From Marinobacter sp. S6332 (GTDB lineage Bacteria > Pseudomonadota > Gammaproteobacteria > Pseudomonadales > Oleiphilaceae), in NCBI RefSeq assembly GCF_023016045.1, contig NZ_JALKAP010000002.1:248001-312000 (forward strand): a DNA stretch of 64,000 bases, written 5' to 3'. A program made the position numbers and the translations under genes. Every line of letters begins with the position of its first letter. Position 1 is the stretch's first letter. The notes beneath the pieces were generated by a model that was not told the DNA's origin, searched no databases, and worked only from the letters and a program-made list of their open reading frames with translations. Positions 16,753 through 26,027 of this stretch are shown in pieces.

Positions 16753-17319
16753 TTATGGGCGAACGCACGACAACAGTTTGTTGCGCAGTGCCCAATCGTC
16801 GCACGTCATTCGATACACCCGCACAGATCGGCCATGGAACTCTTGAAGCGTATAGTTTCCGAACCCGACCTTTTCCGTCACCTTAACAGAAGCTGTATGC
16901 TCCGGCTCGATAATAACAATTACCGAATCGCAGTGCTTTTGATCAAAAGCATACTGGAGAACACCTTTGGCAGCTTCTGTCGCATACCCCTGATGCCAAA
17001 ACCTACGCGCCAGACGATAACCTAAATTGATTTCTTCAACATCGCCAACCAACTCCGGCCCAACGCCACAGAAGCCGATAAAGTGCCCTGATTCTTTCTC
17101 GCACAATGCCCATGGCCCCATTCCATGAGCGGCGTAACACTCAACGCACCAATCAACGAACTTTCGGGTAGCGTCTTCGTCGCAAACTCCACGAACGGAG
17201 AATTTCATGACCTCAGGGTCACTGAGCATTGCGGTGAGCGCCGGAACGTCTTGAAGGGATAACTTCCTTGCAACCAACCTCTCTGTTTCAAACAATGGCA
17301 CCGCTCTCTCCTTGTTCAT
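16753..17319 (-). CDS. GNAT family acetyltransferase (RimJ/RimL-like)
   Basis: 188-residue N-acetyltransferase. FETERLVARKLSLQDVPAL at the start and NLGYRLARRFWHQGYATEA (the acetyl-CoA-binding A motif, Q/R-x-x-G-x-A variant) are typical of the RimJ/RimL group, which acetylates protein N-termini or small molecules. The target is unknown. The frame runs up to a TTG at 17343. The ATG at 17319 is preferred, with GGGAG just upstream although the spacing is short. It stands between the small secreted protein gene and a decayed region. Confidence 0.8.
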   Translation of the reverse strand: MNKERAVPLFETERLVARKLSLQDVPALTAMLSDPEVMKFSVRGVCDEDATRKFVDWCVECYAAHGMGPWALCEKESGHFIGFCGVGPELVGDVEEINLGYRLARRFWHQGYATEAAKGVLQYAFDQKHCDSVIVIIEPEHTASVKVTEKVGFGNYTLQEFHGRSVRVYRMTCDDWALRNKLLSCVRP

Positions 17320-17510
17320 AACTCCCGCCACCACCGATGACAAAACCGGCGCGACTCAAAGGTCTTATGGAGGGTGTAAAATCAAATTGCTGTTTGCTCA
17401 GCGCTACCAAAAACCATCCGTTTGGGGTTTTCCTACAGCCCTAATGCCTAGCGCACCGGTGACTTTGACGTAGCGAAGCGGAGACAAAGGCATCCGCGTG
17501 ACGCTCTCGG

Positions 17511-17732
17511 CTAGCTGTTCTCAAGCATATATACTCGAAGTTGCCGCTCCTCTCGCATGACACAAAGGACGAGAACTCGCATCTCATCCTCACGATAAAA
17601 GATGCGGCACGGTGGACCCACTACCTCCCTGTATACTGAGTTAGGGAGCTCTGGAGGAATCCGCCCGGACTGAGGAAAATCTTCCAAGCGTTCGGTTTTT
17701 TCAAAAACACCCTGAACAAGCTGCAGCAGCCA
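17511..17732 (-). pseudogene. Truncated ParE/RelE-family toxin gene
   Basis: A minus-strand frame of about 73 codons reads VQGVFEKTERLEDFPQSGRI then PPELPNSVYREVVGPPCRIF and ends VMREERQLRVYMLENS. This is the characteristic core and C-terminus of ParE/RelE toxins (fP-x-SGR, YRE, R-I-x-Y). The first roughly 30 residues of a normal toxin are absent. A TGA stop (17733-17735) stands directly upstream in frame and no start codon or antitoxin gene is visible. It is therefore a remnant of a plasmid-type toxin-antitoxin module. The rest of the 17320-17510 stretch shows nothing I recognise. Confidence 0.75.
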
Positions 17733-17820
17733 TCACGCACGGCAAAGCAGGGCACAATAGAGTAGGGGGCAACATTGAGAGGAAGGGGCAGGATTAGTGC
17801 TGAGGAGAATCAAGGTTGTT

Positions 17821-17886
17821 TGGCTTGATTATAGTGGCCTGCAGGAATCTATGCGGGCTGAATTCGGCCGGGTTTTGGGCCAAAAA
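17821..17886 (-). pseudogene. Decayed fragment copied from the fba gene
   Basis: Bases 17834-17880 match fba bases 20242-20288 at about 42 of 47 positions, including identical runs of 15 and 21 bases with the same 11-base spacing. In the minus-strand frame it reads AQNPAEFSPHRFLQATI, against [17 protein letters not shown] in the intact aldolase. The similarity fades on both sides. It lies immediately after the stop of the leftward diguanylate cyclase gene and before the ParE remnant, about 2.4 kb from its probable source. Confidence 0.7.
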
Positions 17887-17933
17887 CAACGTACAGCGCT
17901 GGCGTCTTACGCCCTCCAAAGTCTGAAAACACC

Positions 17934-18920
17934 TTACCCCTGACGTAGATCAGCAACACAAACAGTATTGCGGCCACTGTTCTTAGCCTGATAGAGAGCC
18001 TGATCGGCTCTGTTAACCCAACTGTCCGGAAGGTCTCCGGGCGAAACTTCCGCGACTCCGAAACTGCAGGTAATGTTCCCGACCTGACCAAAAACCTGTT
18101 CAGCAATCGACAGGCGCAATTTTTCAGCGACTTTTTGCGCTTCTTCGGCATCACACTGAGGTAACAAGATGATGAATTCCTCCCCTCCCCAGCGAGCCAG
18201 AACATCACTGGTTCTCAGGTTTTGAAGGGTCAACTCAGTAAGCCGAACTAAAACCTCATCACCACCGTGGTGACCAAAGCGATCATTAATTTTCTTGAAG
18301 TAATCAATATCGAATATTATCAATGAGAGAGGCGTTCCATGACGCAGCGTACGCGAAACCTCCACATCCACCCTCTCTTGAAAATGTCGTCGATTGAAAG
18401 CGCCTGTAAGCGGGTCTGTGGTTGCCAGCTTCGCCAGTATGAGACTGGACTTCTGCAACTTCCGGTAGGCAGACTTGATTTCAACGATGTAGTTTGAGAC
18501 CAAAGCGCGGCCTACCAGTAGAAACACCACCAAATATACGGGCAAAAACACGAAAACCAGACCAAGTTCTACCACCCTGATTCCGTATGTCTTATCGATC
18601 GTGACCGAGCCTCCCATGAAAAACAATGCTAGTCGCACGCACTGGACAGCTAGCTGAACTATCAGCAAAGTTTTAAGTGAATTCAGGGGAGGCTCACCCG
18701 GGCTTCGCTGAAGGTGCAACACCATCACCTCCACCAGAGCCCAGGCCGCCAGACAAATAAGCAGAATCAATAGTAAAAGCTGGTGTTCCCGCTGTATGTC
18801 GAGCAAAGACAGAAGGTCCAGACTGAAATTCAGGGCCAGTATCAATGAGCTTAGCGCACCGACCATGCTGAGCGGGAGTTTTGCCCTTTGTAACCAGGGG
18901 GTTTTAACCGGCTCTCTCAC
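17934..18920 (-). CDS. Membrane diguanylate cyclase coupled to a TRAP-type binding protein
   Basis: 328 residues. Four hydrophobic helices (about 16-40, 45-70, 84-104, 118-140) are followed by a GGDEF domain (about 165-325) with WGGEEFIILLP as active site. RTSD five residues upstream is an intact inhibitory site. It should synthesise cyclic di-GMP. The start is a GTG overlapping the stop of the upstream binding-protein gene (GTGA), with AGGAG eight bases before it, so the two proteins are made together. The integral membrane part has no large periplasmic domain of its own, which suggests that it takes its signal from the binding protein. Confidence 0.88.
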   Translation of the reverse strand: MREPVKTPWLQRAKLPLSMVGALSSLILALNFSLDLLSLLDIQREHQLLLLILLICLAAWALVEVMVLHLQRSPGEPPLNSLKTLLIVQLAVQCVRLALFFMGGSVTIDKTYGIRVVELGLVFVFLPVYLVVFLLVGRALVSNYIVEIKSAYRKLQKSSLILAKLATTDPLTGAFNRRHFQERVDVEVSRTLRHGTPLSLIIFDIDYFKKINDRFGHHGGDEVLVRLTELTLQNLRTSDVLARWGGEEFIILLPQCDAEEAQKVAEKLRLSIAEQVFGQVGNITCSFGVAEVSPGDLPDSWVNRADQALYQAKNSGRNTVCVADLRQG

Positions 18921-19966
18921 TGATTAACTCCTGCCTTTCTCATAAGAACGGGTTCTACCAGTTCACGCCACTCGGCGGAGCAACCAGGGTAAAGCTGGTC
19001 ACAATGCTCAGCCCATCTTGGAAAGACGGCCTCTTTAAAAGCCTGACGCAGCAATTGATAGTCCTGCTCACCCGGCTCAACATCAATCAGATTATAAGAC
19101 GTGCCCTCACGGCAAGGCTGGCCAGTATTGCACGCTGTAAACTGCACATGAAGCTGCTCAACAGATGCCCATATGGAGTCCACATAGGCTTTAAAGGCCT
19201 GCTCCAGTCTCTCCTTCTGATGACTCGACAAGCGATTCCAGAGATTCAGATTAATAACATAGCCATTGATCCCCGACTGCGTATTCAGCCGGAAAAGGTG
19301 GGTTGAGTACTTCGGCCAACCGGCCGCATTCGCCGAAGCTGCGCTACTAACAGCGCAATCGATCAACTCACGGCGCAGGCCCATTTGAACGTCCTCAAAC
19401 GCCATAATGACAGGTGACGCACCAAAATATTCTATAAGAGGCGAGAAGGTTTCATTGCCCACCCGTATCCTCAGCCCCTCCAAGTCCTGCAGGGACTCAA
19501 TCGGTGTTCGGCAGAAAAAAACCTGAGGACCAAACGGCCACATACCCAGTAATTTCACATTAAAGCGGTCCTGCAGCCGGCGGTCGAGTGCCGGAGCATA
19601 GGTTTGCATGACCGCGTAGGAGGTCTCAATATCGACCGTTCCGCCGAACAGATCCACGCCGAGCAGTGCAGGCTCAGACCAGGCATTCTGATAAAAACGC
19701 AGAGAAACCAGATCAAGTGCACCTTCTCTCAACATGATTAGCTGATGAGTGTCTTTGAATCCCAGGGTATCAACGGGCGTGTATTTAATTTCAAGCGGCA
19801 GGCCGGTCGTTGCAGCCAGACCCTCAAAAAACTCCTGTTCCTCTATATGCACACTACCGGATGCATGCTGTTGACCAACAACCTGAACAGGAATACGGTC
19901 ATATATTTTCCAAGCAATGGAAAAACCGCCAATCAAAATAATCGCTACTAGAACTCGAACCCACAT
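18917..19966 (-). CDS. Membrane-anchored TRAP-type (DctP-like) solute-binding protein
   Basis: 349 residues with an N-terminal hydrophobic segment (about 3-21) that lacks a clear cleavage site, so it is probably a membrane anchor. The rest is a DctP/TAXI-like periplasmic binding fold: GALDLVSLRFYQNAW, FFCRTPIESLQDLEGLRIRV and the block FGASPVIMAFEDVQMGLRRE are typical, including the conserved Arg for carboxylate binding in LRIRVGNE. No TRAP permease genes are adjacent. A diguanylate cyclase follows with overlapping codons, so a sensory rather than transport role is inferred. Four cysteines near the end (CNTGQPC, CDQLYPGC) could form disulfides. AGGAA precedes the ATG. Confidence 0.82.
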   Translation of the reverse strand: MWVRVLVAIILIGGFSIAWKIYDRIPVQVVGQQHASGSVHIEEQEFFEGLAATTGLPLEIKYTPVDTLGFKDTHQLIMLREGALDLVSLRFYQNAWSEPALLGVDLFGGTVDIETSYAVMQTYAPALDRRLQDRFNVKLLGMWPFGPQVFFCRTPIESLQDLEGLRIRVGNETFSPLIEYFGASPVIMAFEDVQMGLRRELIDCAVSSAASANAAGWPKYSTHLFRLNTQSGINGYVINLNLWNRLSSHQKERLEQAFKAYVDSIWASVEQLHVQFTACNTGQPCREGTSYNLIDVEPGEQDYQLLRQAFKEAVFPRWAEHCDQLYPGCSAEWRELVEPVLMRKAGVNQ

Positions 19967-20061
19967 ATTACCAATTTCCTCAAAGTGAGCGCTGGCGAAT
20001 CCTGTGCGCAGCCAAGTAAGCGTGCGGAATATGGAGGAATGAGCTCGGAGGGAAAGTCACA

Positions 20062-20084
20062 GCCCGGGGCGAGGCGCCCAGGGC
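20062..20084 (-). terminator. Possible terminator hairpin after fba
   Basis: GC-rich dyad GCCC-g-GGGCG / CGCCC-a-GGGC with a three-base loop, located 16 bases after the fba stop in the leftward direction. The run that follows is only moderately T-rich, so it may be a weak terminator or only an RNA-stabilising hairpin. Confidence 0.4.
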
Positions 20085-20099
20085 CGCGTTACTGCAGTC

Positions 20100-21164
20100 T
20101 TACTTAACCTTCGGATCCAACTCACCAGAAACATAACGCTCAAACATACGATCCAGATTGATCGGTTTGATCTTGCTTGCATTGCCAGCACACCCAAACG
20201 CTTCGTAACGAGCTACGCAGATGTCTGTCATGGCTACCATGGTGGCCTGCAGGAATTTGCGCGGGTCGAATTCGGCCGGGTTTTGGGCTAGGAAGCGGCG
20301 CACTGCGCCGGTGCTGGCGAGGCGTAAGTCGGTGTCGATGTTTACTTTGCGCACACCGTGCTTGATGCCTTCTACAATTTCCTCAACCGGTACGCCGTAG
20401 GTTTCGGGAATTTCGCCGCCGTATTCGTTGATAACCTTCAGCCACTCTTGGGGTACAGAGCTGGAGCCGTGCATAACCAGATGGGTGTCTGGAATGCGTT
20501 TGTGGATGGCTTTGATCTGTTCAATGGCTAGGATGTCGCCCGTGGGTGGGCGAGTGAACTTGTAGGCACCGTGGCTGGTGCCTATGGCGATGGCCAGTGC
20601 GTCTACGTGGGTCTTTTTCACGAAGTCGGCGGCTTCTTCTGGGTCGGTGAGCATTTGGCTCATGTCCAGAGTGCCTTCGGCGCCAATGCCGTCTTCTTCA
20701 CCGGCTTGGCCGGTTTCCAGAGAGCCCAAGCAACCCAATTCGCCTTCTACGGATACGCCACAGGCGTGGGCCATTTCTACGGTGCGGCGGGTTACGTCTA
20801 CGTTGTAGTCGTAATCCATGGGCGTTTTGCCGTCTTCACCTAGTGAGCCGTCCATCATTACGGAGCTGAAGCCCAGCTGGATGGAGCGTTGGCACACTGC
20901 TGGGCTGGTACCGTGGTCTTGGTGCATGACCACCGGGATGTGTGGCCATTCTTCAATGGCCGCGAGGATCAGGTGGCGCAGGAAGGGGGCTCCGGCGTAT
21001 TTACGGGCACCGGCAGAGGCTTGAACAATAACCGGGGAGTCGGTTTTGTCGGCGGCTTCCATGATGGCGCGCATCTGTTCCAGATTGTTTACGTTAAAGG
21101 CTGGCACACCGTAACCGTGCTCGGCGGCGTGATCCAGCATTTGCCGCAGCGAAATCAGGGCCAT
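20100..21164 (-). CDS. fba: Class II fructose-bisphosphate aldolase
   Basis: 354 residues, the normal length of the long class II aldolases (TIGR01521 type). The enzyme cleaves or makes fructose 1,6-bisphosphate with zinc in glycolysis and gluconeogenesis. Visible motifs are the start [18 protein letters not shown], the zinc-ligand block [11 protein letters not shown], the acidic [13 protein letters not shown] and the phosphate-binding [10 protein letters not shown] and [16 protein letters not shown] precedes the ATG. It is the last gene of the leftward tkt-epd-pgk-fba cluster, separated from pgk by a gap with a palindromic repeat. A short fragment of its 3' end occurs again at 17821-17886. 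Confidence 0.97.
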   Translation of the reverse strand: MALISLRQMLDHAAEHGYGVPAFNVNNLEQMRAIMEAADKTDSPVIVQASAGARKYAGAPFLRHLILAAIEEWPHIPVVMHQDHGTSPAVCQRSIQLGFSSVMMDGSLGEDGKTPMDYDYNVDVTRRTVEMAHACGVSVEGELGCLGSLETGQAGEEDGIGAEGTLDMSQMLTDPEEAADFVKKTHVDALAIAIGTSHGAYKFTRPPTGDILAIEQIKAIHKRIPDTHLVMHGSSSVPQEWLKVINEYGGEIPETYGVPVEEIVEGIKHGVRKVNIDTDLRLASTGAVRRFLAQNPAEFDPRKFLQATMVAMTDICVARYEAFGCAGNASKIKPINLDRMFERYVSGELDPKVK

Positions 21165-21248
21165 TTGGTTGTCTCCTTATTTAAATAACAGTTTGGGCAA
21201 TCGTGATTAATTTTTTGGCGCAGGCTTCTGAAAATTGGAGCCTGCTAC

Positions 21249-21354
21249 GGCAGGTGTGGTGGCGCTTTTCGGGACACGCTGTAAATACTTCCTTGTACGC
21301 TTGACGGCAGCGTCCTTGCTGCCGACAGTCCCGGAAAGCGCCACCACACCTGCC
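21249..21354. repeat. Composite inverted repeat between pgk and fba
   Basis: Two 27-base arms (21249-21275 and 21328-21354) are inverted copies with one mismatch. Each contains GGTGTGGTGGCGCTTT or its complement. Between them a second perfect hairpin GGCAGC / GCTGCC lies at 21306-21323. The whole 106-base unit could fold as one cruciform or transcript hairpin. It fills the gap between two operon genes and has the look of a dispersed palindromic element. It might attenuate or stabilise the mRNA. Confidence 0.75.
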
Positions 21355-21382
21355 TTGCGAATCCAGATCTGGGTTAGCGCCT

Positions 21383-22543
21383 TTACGCGCCGCGCTCTTC
21401 CAGTACGGCTACCGCTGGCAGCACTTTGCCTTCCACAAACTCCAGAAAGGCGCCACCACCGGTGGAAATATACGAGATCTTGTCAGCTATGCCGTATTTG
21501 TCAACGGCAGCCACTGTGTCTCCGCCGCCAGCCAGTGAGAAGGCGTCGCTTTCGGCGATGGCTTCAGCCAAAGTTTTGGTGCCGTTGCCAAACTGGTCAA
21601 ACTCGAACACGCCGACCGGGCCGTTCCATAGAATAGTTTTTGCGTTTTTGAGCAGCTCGGCGAATTGGCCTGCGGTTTCCGGACCTACGTCTAGGATCAT
21701 GTCGTCTGCTGTAACGTCGGATATGTTCCGGATGGTGGCTGTTGCGCTTTCAGCGAATTCGCTGGCAACCACTACGTCTACCGGCAGCGGGATGTTCACT
21801 CGGGAGGCGATGTCTCTGGCGGTTTCCAGCAACTCGTGCTCACACAGGGATTTGCCCACGGGGTGGCCTGCTGCGGCCAAAAAGGTGTTGGCGATGCCGC
21901 CACCTACAATGATTTGGTCACACACTTTTTCAAGGGCGTTGAGTACGTCGAGTTTGGTGGAGACTTTAGCGCCGCCAACTATGGCTACAACCGGCTTGGC
22001 AGGGTTATCCAGCGCTTTACCTAGTGCTTCCAGTTCCGCCGCCAGCAGGGGGCCAGCGCAAGCTTCTGGTGCAAAGCGGGCAACGCCGTGGGTAGAGGCT
22101 TGGGCGCGGTGGGCTGTTCCGAAGGCGTCCATAACGTAAACGTCGCACAGGGCCGCGTATTGCTTGGCCAGAGTTTCGTCGTCTTTCTTTTCGCCTTTGT
22201 TGAAGCGAACGTTTTCGAACAGCACTACTTCGCCGTCGGCTACTTCAACGCCATCGAGGTAGTCTTTAATCAGGCGTACTTCTTGCCCCAAGGCTTGAGT
22301 GAGGTTGTCGGCTACGGGTTTGAGGGAGGCGGCTTCGTCGTAAACGCCTTCTTCCGGGCGGCCCAGATGAGACATCAGCATGACTTTAGCACCGGCATCT
22401 CTTGCTGCCTTTATGGTGGGCAGGGAGGCGCGGATGCGGGCATCGCTGGAAACCGCACCGTTTTTGACGGGTACGTTAAGGTCTTCGCGGATCAGAACCC
22501 GCTTGCCAGCGAGGTTCAGGTCGGTCATTTTTTTGATGGCCAT
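21383..22543 (-). CDS. pgk: Phosphoglycerate kinase
   Basis: 386 residues, standard length. It transfers phosphate from 1,3-bisphosphoglycerate to ADP in glycolysis. The start [16 protein letters not shown] and the blocks [11 protein letters not shown] (substrate binding), [16 protein letters not shown] and [16 protein letters not shown], ending with [17 protein letters not shown], are the family signatures. The ribosome site before the ATG is weak. It follows epd by about 195 bases in the leftward cluster, with a palindromic repeat pair in the gap. Confidence 0.97.
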   Translation of the reverse strand: MAIKKMTDLNLAGKRVLIREDLNVPVKNGAVSSDARIRASLPTIKAARDAGAKVMLMSHLGRPEEGVYDEAASLKPVADNLTQALGQEVRLIKDYLDGVEVADGEVVLFENVRFNKGEKKDDETLAKQYAALCDVYVMDAFGTAHRAQASTHGVARFAPEACAGPLLAAELEALGKALDNPAKPVVAIVGGAKVSTKLDVLNALEKVCDQIIVGGGIANTFLAAAGHPVGKSLCEHELLETARDIASRVNIPLPVDVVVASEFAESATATIRNISDVTADDMILDVGPETAGQFAELLKNAKTILWNGPVGVFEFDQFGNGTKTLAEAIAESDAFSLAGGGDTVAAVDKYGIADKISYISTGGGAFLEFVEGKVLPAVAVLEERGA

Positions 22544-22598
22544 GATCTGGGTTCCGTAGTTTCGGGTTATTGGCTAAGAACTGAGAGTGGGGGGGCTG

Positions 22599-22737
22599 CC
22601 CCCTCTCCCCGGCCCTCTCCCGCGAGGGGAGAGGGAGTGCACAGCTGTAGATTTATAAGCCCCCGCTATGTGACTAGGGGAGTGGTACCTTAAAGCCCCT
22701 CTCCCCTCGCGGGAGAGGGGTTGGGGAGAGGGGGTGC
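22599..22737. repeat. Facing pair of GC-rich palindromic repeats between epd and pgk
   Basis: Left unit 22599-22635 and right unit 22695-22737. Each contains a perfect 9-bp stem CCCTCTCCC / GGGAGAGGG around the loop GCGAG or its complement, plus a flanking CCCCTCTCCCC run. The units are in opposite orientation, about 60 bases apart, so they can also pair with each other. The right unit recurs almost identically at 31046-31089 and the left at 30899-30940. This is a dispersed REP-like doublet. Confidence 0.8.
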
Positions 22738-22738
22738 A

Positions 22739-23770
22739 TTAAAACACCCTCTGCAACCAAGCTCTGCTTACATCCAGCATTCTGCTGGCAAATCCCCATT
22801 CATTATCAAACCAGCACAGTACTTTCACCATGGTACCCCGGGTGACTCGGGTTTGGCCGCCGTCTACTACGCCGGAGTGGGAGTCGTGGTTGAAGTCTGA
22901 GCTGGCCAGCAGTTCGTCGGTGTAGCCGAGTATGCCTTTTAAGGGGCCGCTTGCCGCTTCTTTCAATACTCGGTTTACCGAGGGCACGTCGGTGGGCTCT
23001 CGAACGTTAAATACCATGTCGATAGCGGATACGTTCATCGTGGGTACGCGTAGGGCTACCGAGCTAAAGCGCCCTTCCATGTGCGGGAGCAGCCGTTCAA
23101 CGCCCCGCGCAAGGCCAGTATCCACAGGCACTATGTTGTGGAGCGCGCTTCGCGTGAGGCGCAGATCTTGGTGGTGGTAGGCGTCGATCACCGGCTGGTC
23201 GTTCATGGCGGCGTGAATGGTGGTGGTGCTGCCCTGCTCCACACCAAAGGCCTTATCCAAAACAGTAATCACCGGTACTAGGCAATTAGTGGTACAGGAA
23301 CCTGCCGCCACTATACGATCAGCTTCTGAAATGTCTGCATCGTTGATGCCAAAGACAACGGTGCGGTCTACATCGGATTCGGCGGGCTGGGAAAACAGTA
23401 AACGTTTCGCGCCTGCTTGAAGATGCAGCTCGGCCGTAGCCCGGTCTGAATAGGCGCCCGAACATTCCAGCACCAGATCAATATCCAGTTCACTCCACGG
23501 CAGCTCTGCCGGGTCGGAATGCCGGAGCACGCGAATGGCATCGCCATTAATGATCAGGTCTTGCCCTTGCACCGCAATACTTCCAGAGAACCGGCCATGG
23601 GTGGAATCGTACCGGGTTAGGTGCGCAATGGTGTCGATATCAGAAAGCTCGTTAATCGCGACCACCTGCAGGTGGTCGCGAAAACCGTTTTCGTATAGGG
23701 CACGCAACACGCACTGGCCAATACGGCCATACCCGTTGATCGCAATACGAAAGGGCACGGAGTCTGTCAT
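22739..23770 (-). CDS. epd: Erythrose-4-phosphate dehydrogenase (GapA family)
   Basis: 343 residues. NAD-binding start RIAINGYGRIGQCVLRALYE and the catalytic cysteine 159 in AAGSCTTNCLVPVI. The blocks STTTIHAAMNDQPVIDAYH, VPTMNVSAIDMVF and the end CWFDNEWGFASRMLD agree better with E. coli Epd than with glycolytic GapA. Epd oxidises erythrose 4-phosphate to 4-phosphoerythronate, the first step of pyridoxal phosphate synthesis. Placement between transketolase, which makes and uses erythrose 4-phosphate, and pgk is the usual epd context. Its ATG shares one base with the tkt stop (TAATG), so translation is coupled. Glyceraldehyde 3-phosphate activity cannot be excluded. Confidence 0.85.
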   Translation of the reverse strand: MTDSVPFRIAINGYGRIGQCVLRALYENGFRDHLQVVAINELSDIDTIAHLTRYDSTHGRFSGSIAVQGQDLIINGDAIRVLRHSDPAELPWSELDIDLVLECSGAYSDRATAELHLQAGAKRLLFSQPAESDVDRTVVFGINDADISEADRIVAAGSCTTNCLVPVITVLDKAFGVEQGSTTTIHAAMNDQPVIDAYHHQDLRLTRSALHNIVPVDTGLARGVERLLPHMEGRFSSVALRVPTMNVSAIDMVFNVREPTDVPSVNRVLKEAASGPLKGILGYTDELLASSDFNHDSHSGVVDGGQTRVTRGTMVKVLCWFDNEWGFASRMLDVSRAWLQRVF

Positions 23771-25770
23771 TAGGCGTCCAGCAGCTCCGAGGCCACTTCC
23801 AGAATGTTCTCCACGGTAAAGCCGAACTCTTTGAACAACTCGCCAGCAGGTGCGGACTCACCAAAAGTGGCCATTCCTACAACGCGACCGTCCAGACCCA
23901 CATACTTGTACCAGTAGTCAGCGATGGCCGCTTCAATAGCAATGCGATTGGTGACTTCGATTGGCAACACCTGTTGCTTGTACTCAGCACTCTGGGCATC
24001 GAATACGTCGGTAGAGGGCATGGAAACAACGCGTATTTTCTTGCCCTGCTCTCGCAGTTTGGCAGCGGTGTCTTGCGCCAAACCAACTTCCGAACCGGTG
24101 GCAATCAGAATGAGATCTGGCTCGCCTTCGCTGTCTGTTAGCACGTAGCCGCCTTTCGCCACATCTGCTAGTTGCTGCGCATCACGCGCTTGCCCGGGCA
24201 AACCCTGACGGGAGAAGATCAAAGCGGTTGGGCCGTCTGTGCGCTCAATAGCGGATTTCCAAGCCACGGCGGATTCTACCGCGTCGGCCGGGCGCCAGGT
24301 GCTCATGTTTGGCGTAGTGCGCAGGCTTGCAAGCTGCTCGATTGGCTGGTGAGTTGGTCCGTCTTCGCCCAAGCCAATGGAATCGTGGGTGAATACGTAG
24401 ATGGAACGCTGTTTCATCAGCGCTGCCATGCGCACGGCGTTGCGGCAGTATTCCATAAAGATTAGGAAGGTCGCGCCATAGGGTACGAAACCACCGTGCA
24501 AGGCGACGCCGTTCATGATGGCGGCCATACCGAACTCGCGAACTCCGTAATAGATGTAGTTGCCGCTGGCGTCTTCTTTGGTGACGCCTTTTGAGCCGTC
24601 CCAGATAGTGAGGTTAGAGCCCGCCAAGTCTGCAGAACCGCCCAGCAATTCTGGCAGCAATGGGCCGTAAGCGTTCAGGGTGTTCTGGGAAGCCTTGCGG
24701 CTGGCAACGGTCTCGCTCTTGTCCTGACACTCCTGAATGTAAGCCTGAGCTTTTTCAGAGAAGTCAGCAGGTAGCTCACCGGCCATACGGCGCTTCAGTT
24801 CAGCCGCCAGTTCTGGCTCGGCCTTTTCGTAGGCTGCAAAAGTTTCATTCCAATCGCTCTCTGCCTTGGCGCCCTTTTCTTTGGCGTCCCAAGCGGCGTA
24901 AATATCGGCTGGAACTTCAAACGGGCCATGTGCCCAACCCAGCGCTTCGCGGGTCAGTGCAATTTCGTCGTCACCCAGAGGAGCACCGTGGGAAGATTCG
25001 CTGCCCTGCTTGTTGGGGGAACCGAAACCGATAACTGTTTTGCAGCAAATGAGTGTGGGCTGATCGGTGTTAGCACGCGCCTTCTCAACCGCAGCACGCA
25101 CTTCATCGCCATCGTGACCATCTACATCCGGGATGACCTGCCAGCCGTAGGACTCAAAACGCTGCGGGGTGTTATCAGTAAACCAGCCTTCTATCTTGCC
25201 GTCGATTGAAATACCGTTGTCGTCGTAGAACATAATCAGCTTGCCAAGGCCCAGAGTACCGGCAAGCGAAGATACCTCGTGGGAGATGCCTTCCATCAGG
25301 CAACCATCGCCCAAGAACGCGTAGGTGTAGTGATCAACAACATTATGGCCAGGGCGATTAAACTGCGCCGCCAGTGTTTTCTCTGCCAGCGCGAAACCCA
25401 CTGCGTTGGCAATGCCTTGCCCCAGCGGGCCTGTAGTGGTTTCTACTCCCGGGGTGTAACCGTATTCAGGATGACCCGGGGTTTTTGAGTGCAGTTGCCG
25501 GAAGTTCTTGATGTCGTCAATAGAAACGTCGTAACCACTCAGGTGCAGCAACGAATACTGCAGCATGGAGCCGTGGCCATTGGAAAGCACAAAACGGTCG
25601 CGGTTGGCCCACTGCGGGTTCGTTGGGTTGTGGCTCAGGTAATCGTTCCACAGCACCTCGGCGATATCCGCCATGCCCATGGGCGCACCCGGGTGGCCGG
25701 ACTTGGCTTTCTGAACCGCATCCATGCTCAGCGCGCGAATGGCGTTGGCGAGATCTTTACGAGAGGGCAT
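23770..25770 (-). CDS. tktA: Transketolase
   Basis: 666 residues, full length. Thiamine diphosphate enzyme that moves two-carbon ketol units between sugar phosphates in the pentose phosphate pathway. Motifs: start [20 protein letters not shown], the cofactor-binding [18 protein letters not shown], active-site histidines in KSGHPGAP and [16 protein letters not shown], and the second-domain block [26 protein letters not shown] precedes the ATG. First gene of the leftward tkt-epd-pgk-fba cluster. It is divergent from sahR, and the roughly 257-base gap between them holds a SahR-type palindrome close to sahR. Confidence 0.97.
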   Translation of the reverse strand: MPSRKDLANAIRALSMDAVQKAKSGHPGAPMGMADIAEVLWNDYLSHNPTNPQWANRDRFVLSNGHGSMLQYSLLHLSGYDVSIDDIKNFRQLHSKTPGHPEYGYTPGVETTTGPLGQGIANAVGFALAEKTLAAQFNRPGHNVVDHYTYAFLGDGCLMEGISHEVSSLAGTLGLGKLIMFYDDNGISIDGKIEGWFTDNTPQRFESYGWQVIPDVDGHDGDEVRAAVEKARANTDQPTLICCKTVIGFGSPNKQGSESSHGAPLGDDEIALTREALGWAHGPFEVPADIYAAWDAKEKGAKAESDWNETFAAYEKAEPELAAELKRRMAGELPADFSEKAQAYIQECQDKSETVASRKASQNTLNAYGPLLPELLGGSADLAGSNLTIWDGSKGVTKEDASGNYIYYGVREFGMAAIMNGVALHGGFVPYGATFLIFMEYCRNAVRMAALMKQRSIYVFTHDSIGLGEDGPTHQPIEQLASLRTTPNMSTWRPADAVESAVAWKSAIERTDGPTALIFSRQGLPGQARDAQQLADVAKGGYVLTDSEGEPDLILIATGSEVGLAQDTAAKLREQGKKIRVVSMPSTDVFDAQSAEYKQQVLPIEVTNRIAIEAAIADYWYKYVGLDGRVVGMATFGESAPAGELFKEFGFTVENILEVASELLDA

Positions 25771-25964
25771 TGACGTTTCTCCACTGTTTTTTCAAGGAAA
25801 TAGGGTGCAATCCAGAGCTTTTTACAGGGCGACAAAAAGCTGCTCAAAAATAAGGCGCGTATTTTCGCCGATTAGGGTGTGCCTGGGCAAATCGACGTGC
25901 CGCTTCTGTGTAAATATTCCCTACGAGATTGCCGAAAGAGACTGATTTCAAAGAATGATAAATC

Positions 25965-25986
25965 TATATCAAAAAACTTTGATATA
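25965..25986. promoter_or_regulatory. Palindromic operator upstream of sahR
   Basis: Perfect dyad TATATCAAA / TTTGATATA with a four-base centre AAAC. It ends 41 bases before the sahR start. The central 20 bases recur exactly upstream of metK at 27088-27107. This fits a site for the SAH-responsive ArsR-type regulator encoded next to it, so autoregulation is likely. Confidence 0.75.
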
Positions 25987-26027
25987 CCTCTTGATTGAAC
26001 ACTCCAACCCACATACACTCCGCAACC

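Noticed and set aside
20177..21188. Plus-strand frames opposite fba
   Set aside because: They are shadows of the aldolase frame, with no ribosome sites or recognisable domains.
22088..22693. 201-codon plus-strand frame opposite pgk
   Set aside because: It is antisense to a strongly conserved gene and runs into a repeat. There is no family match.
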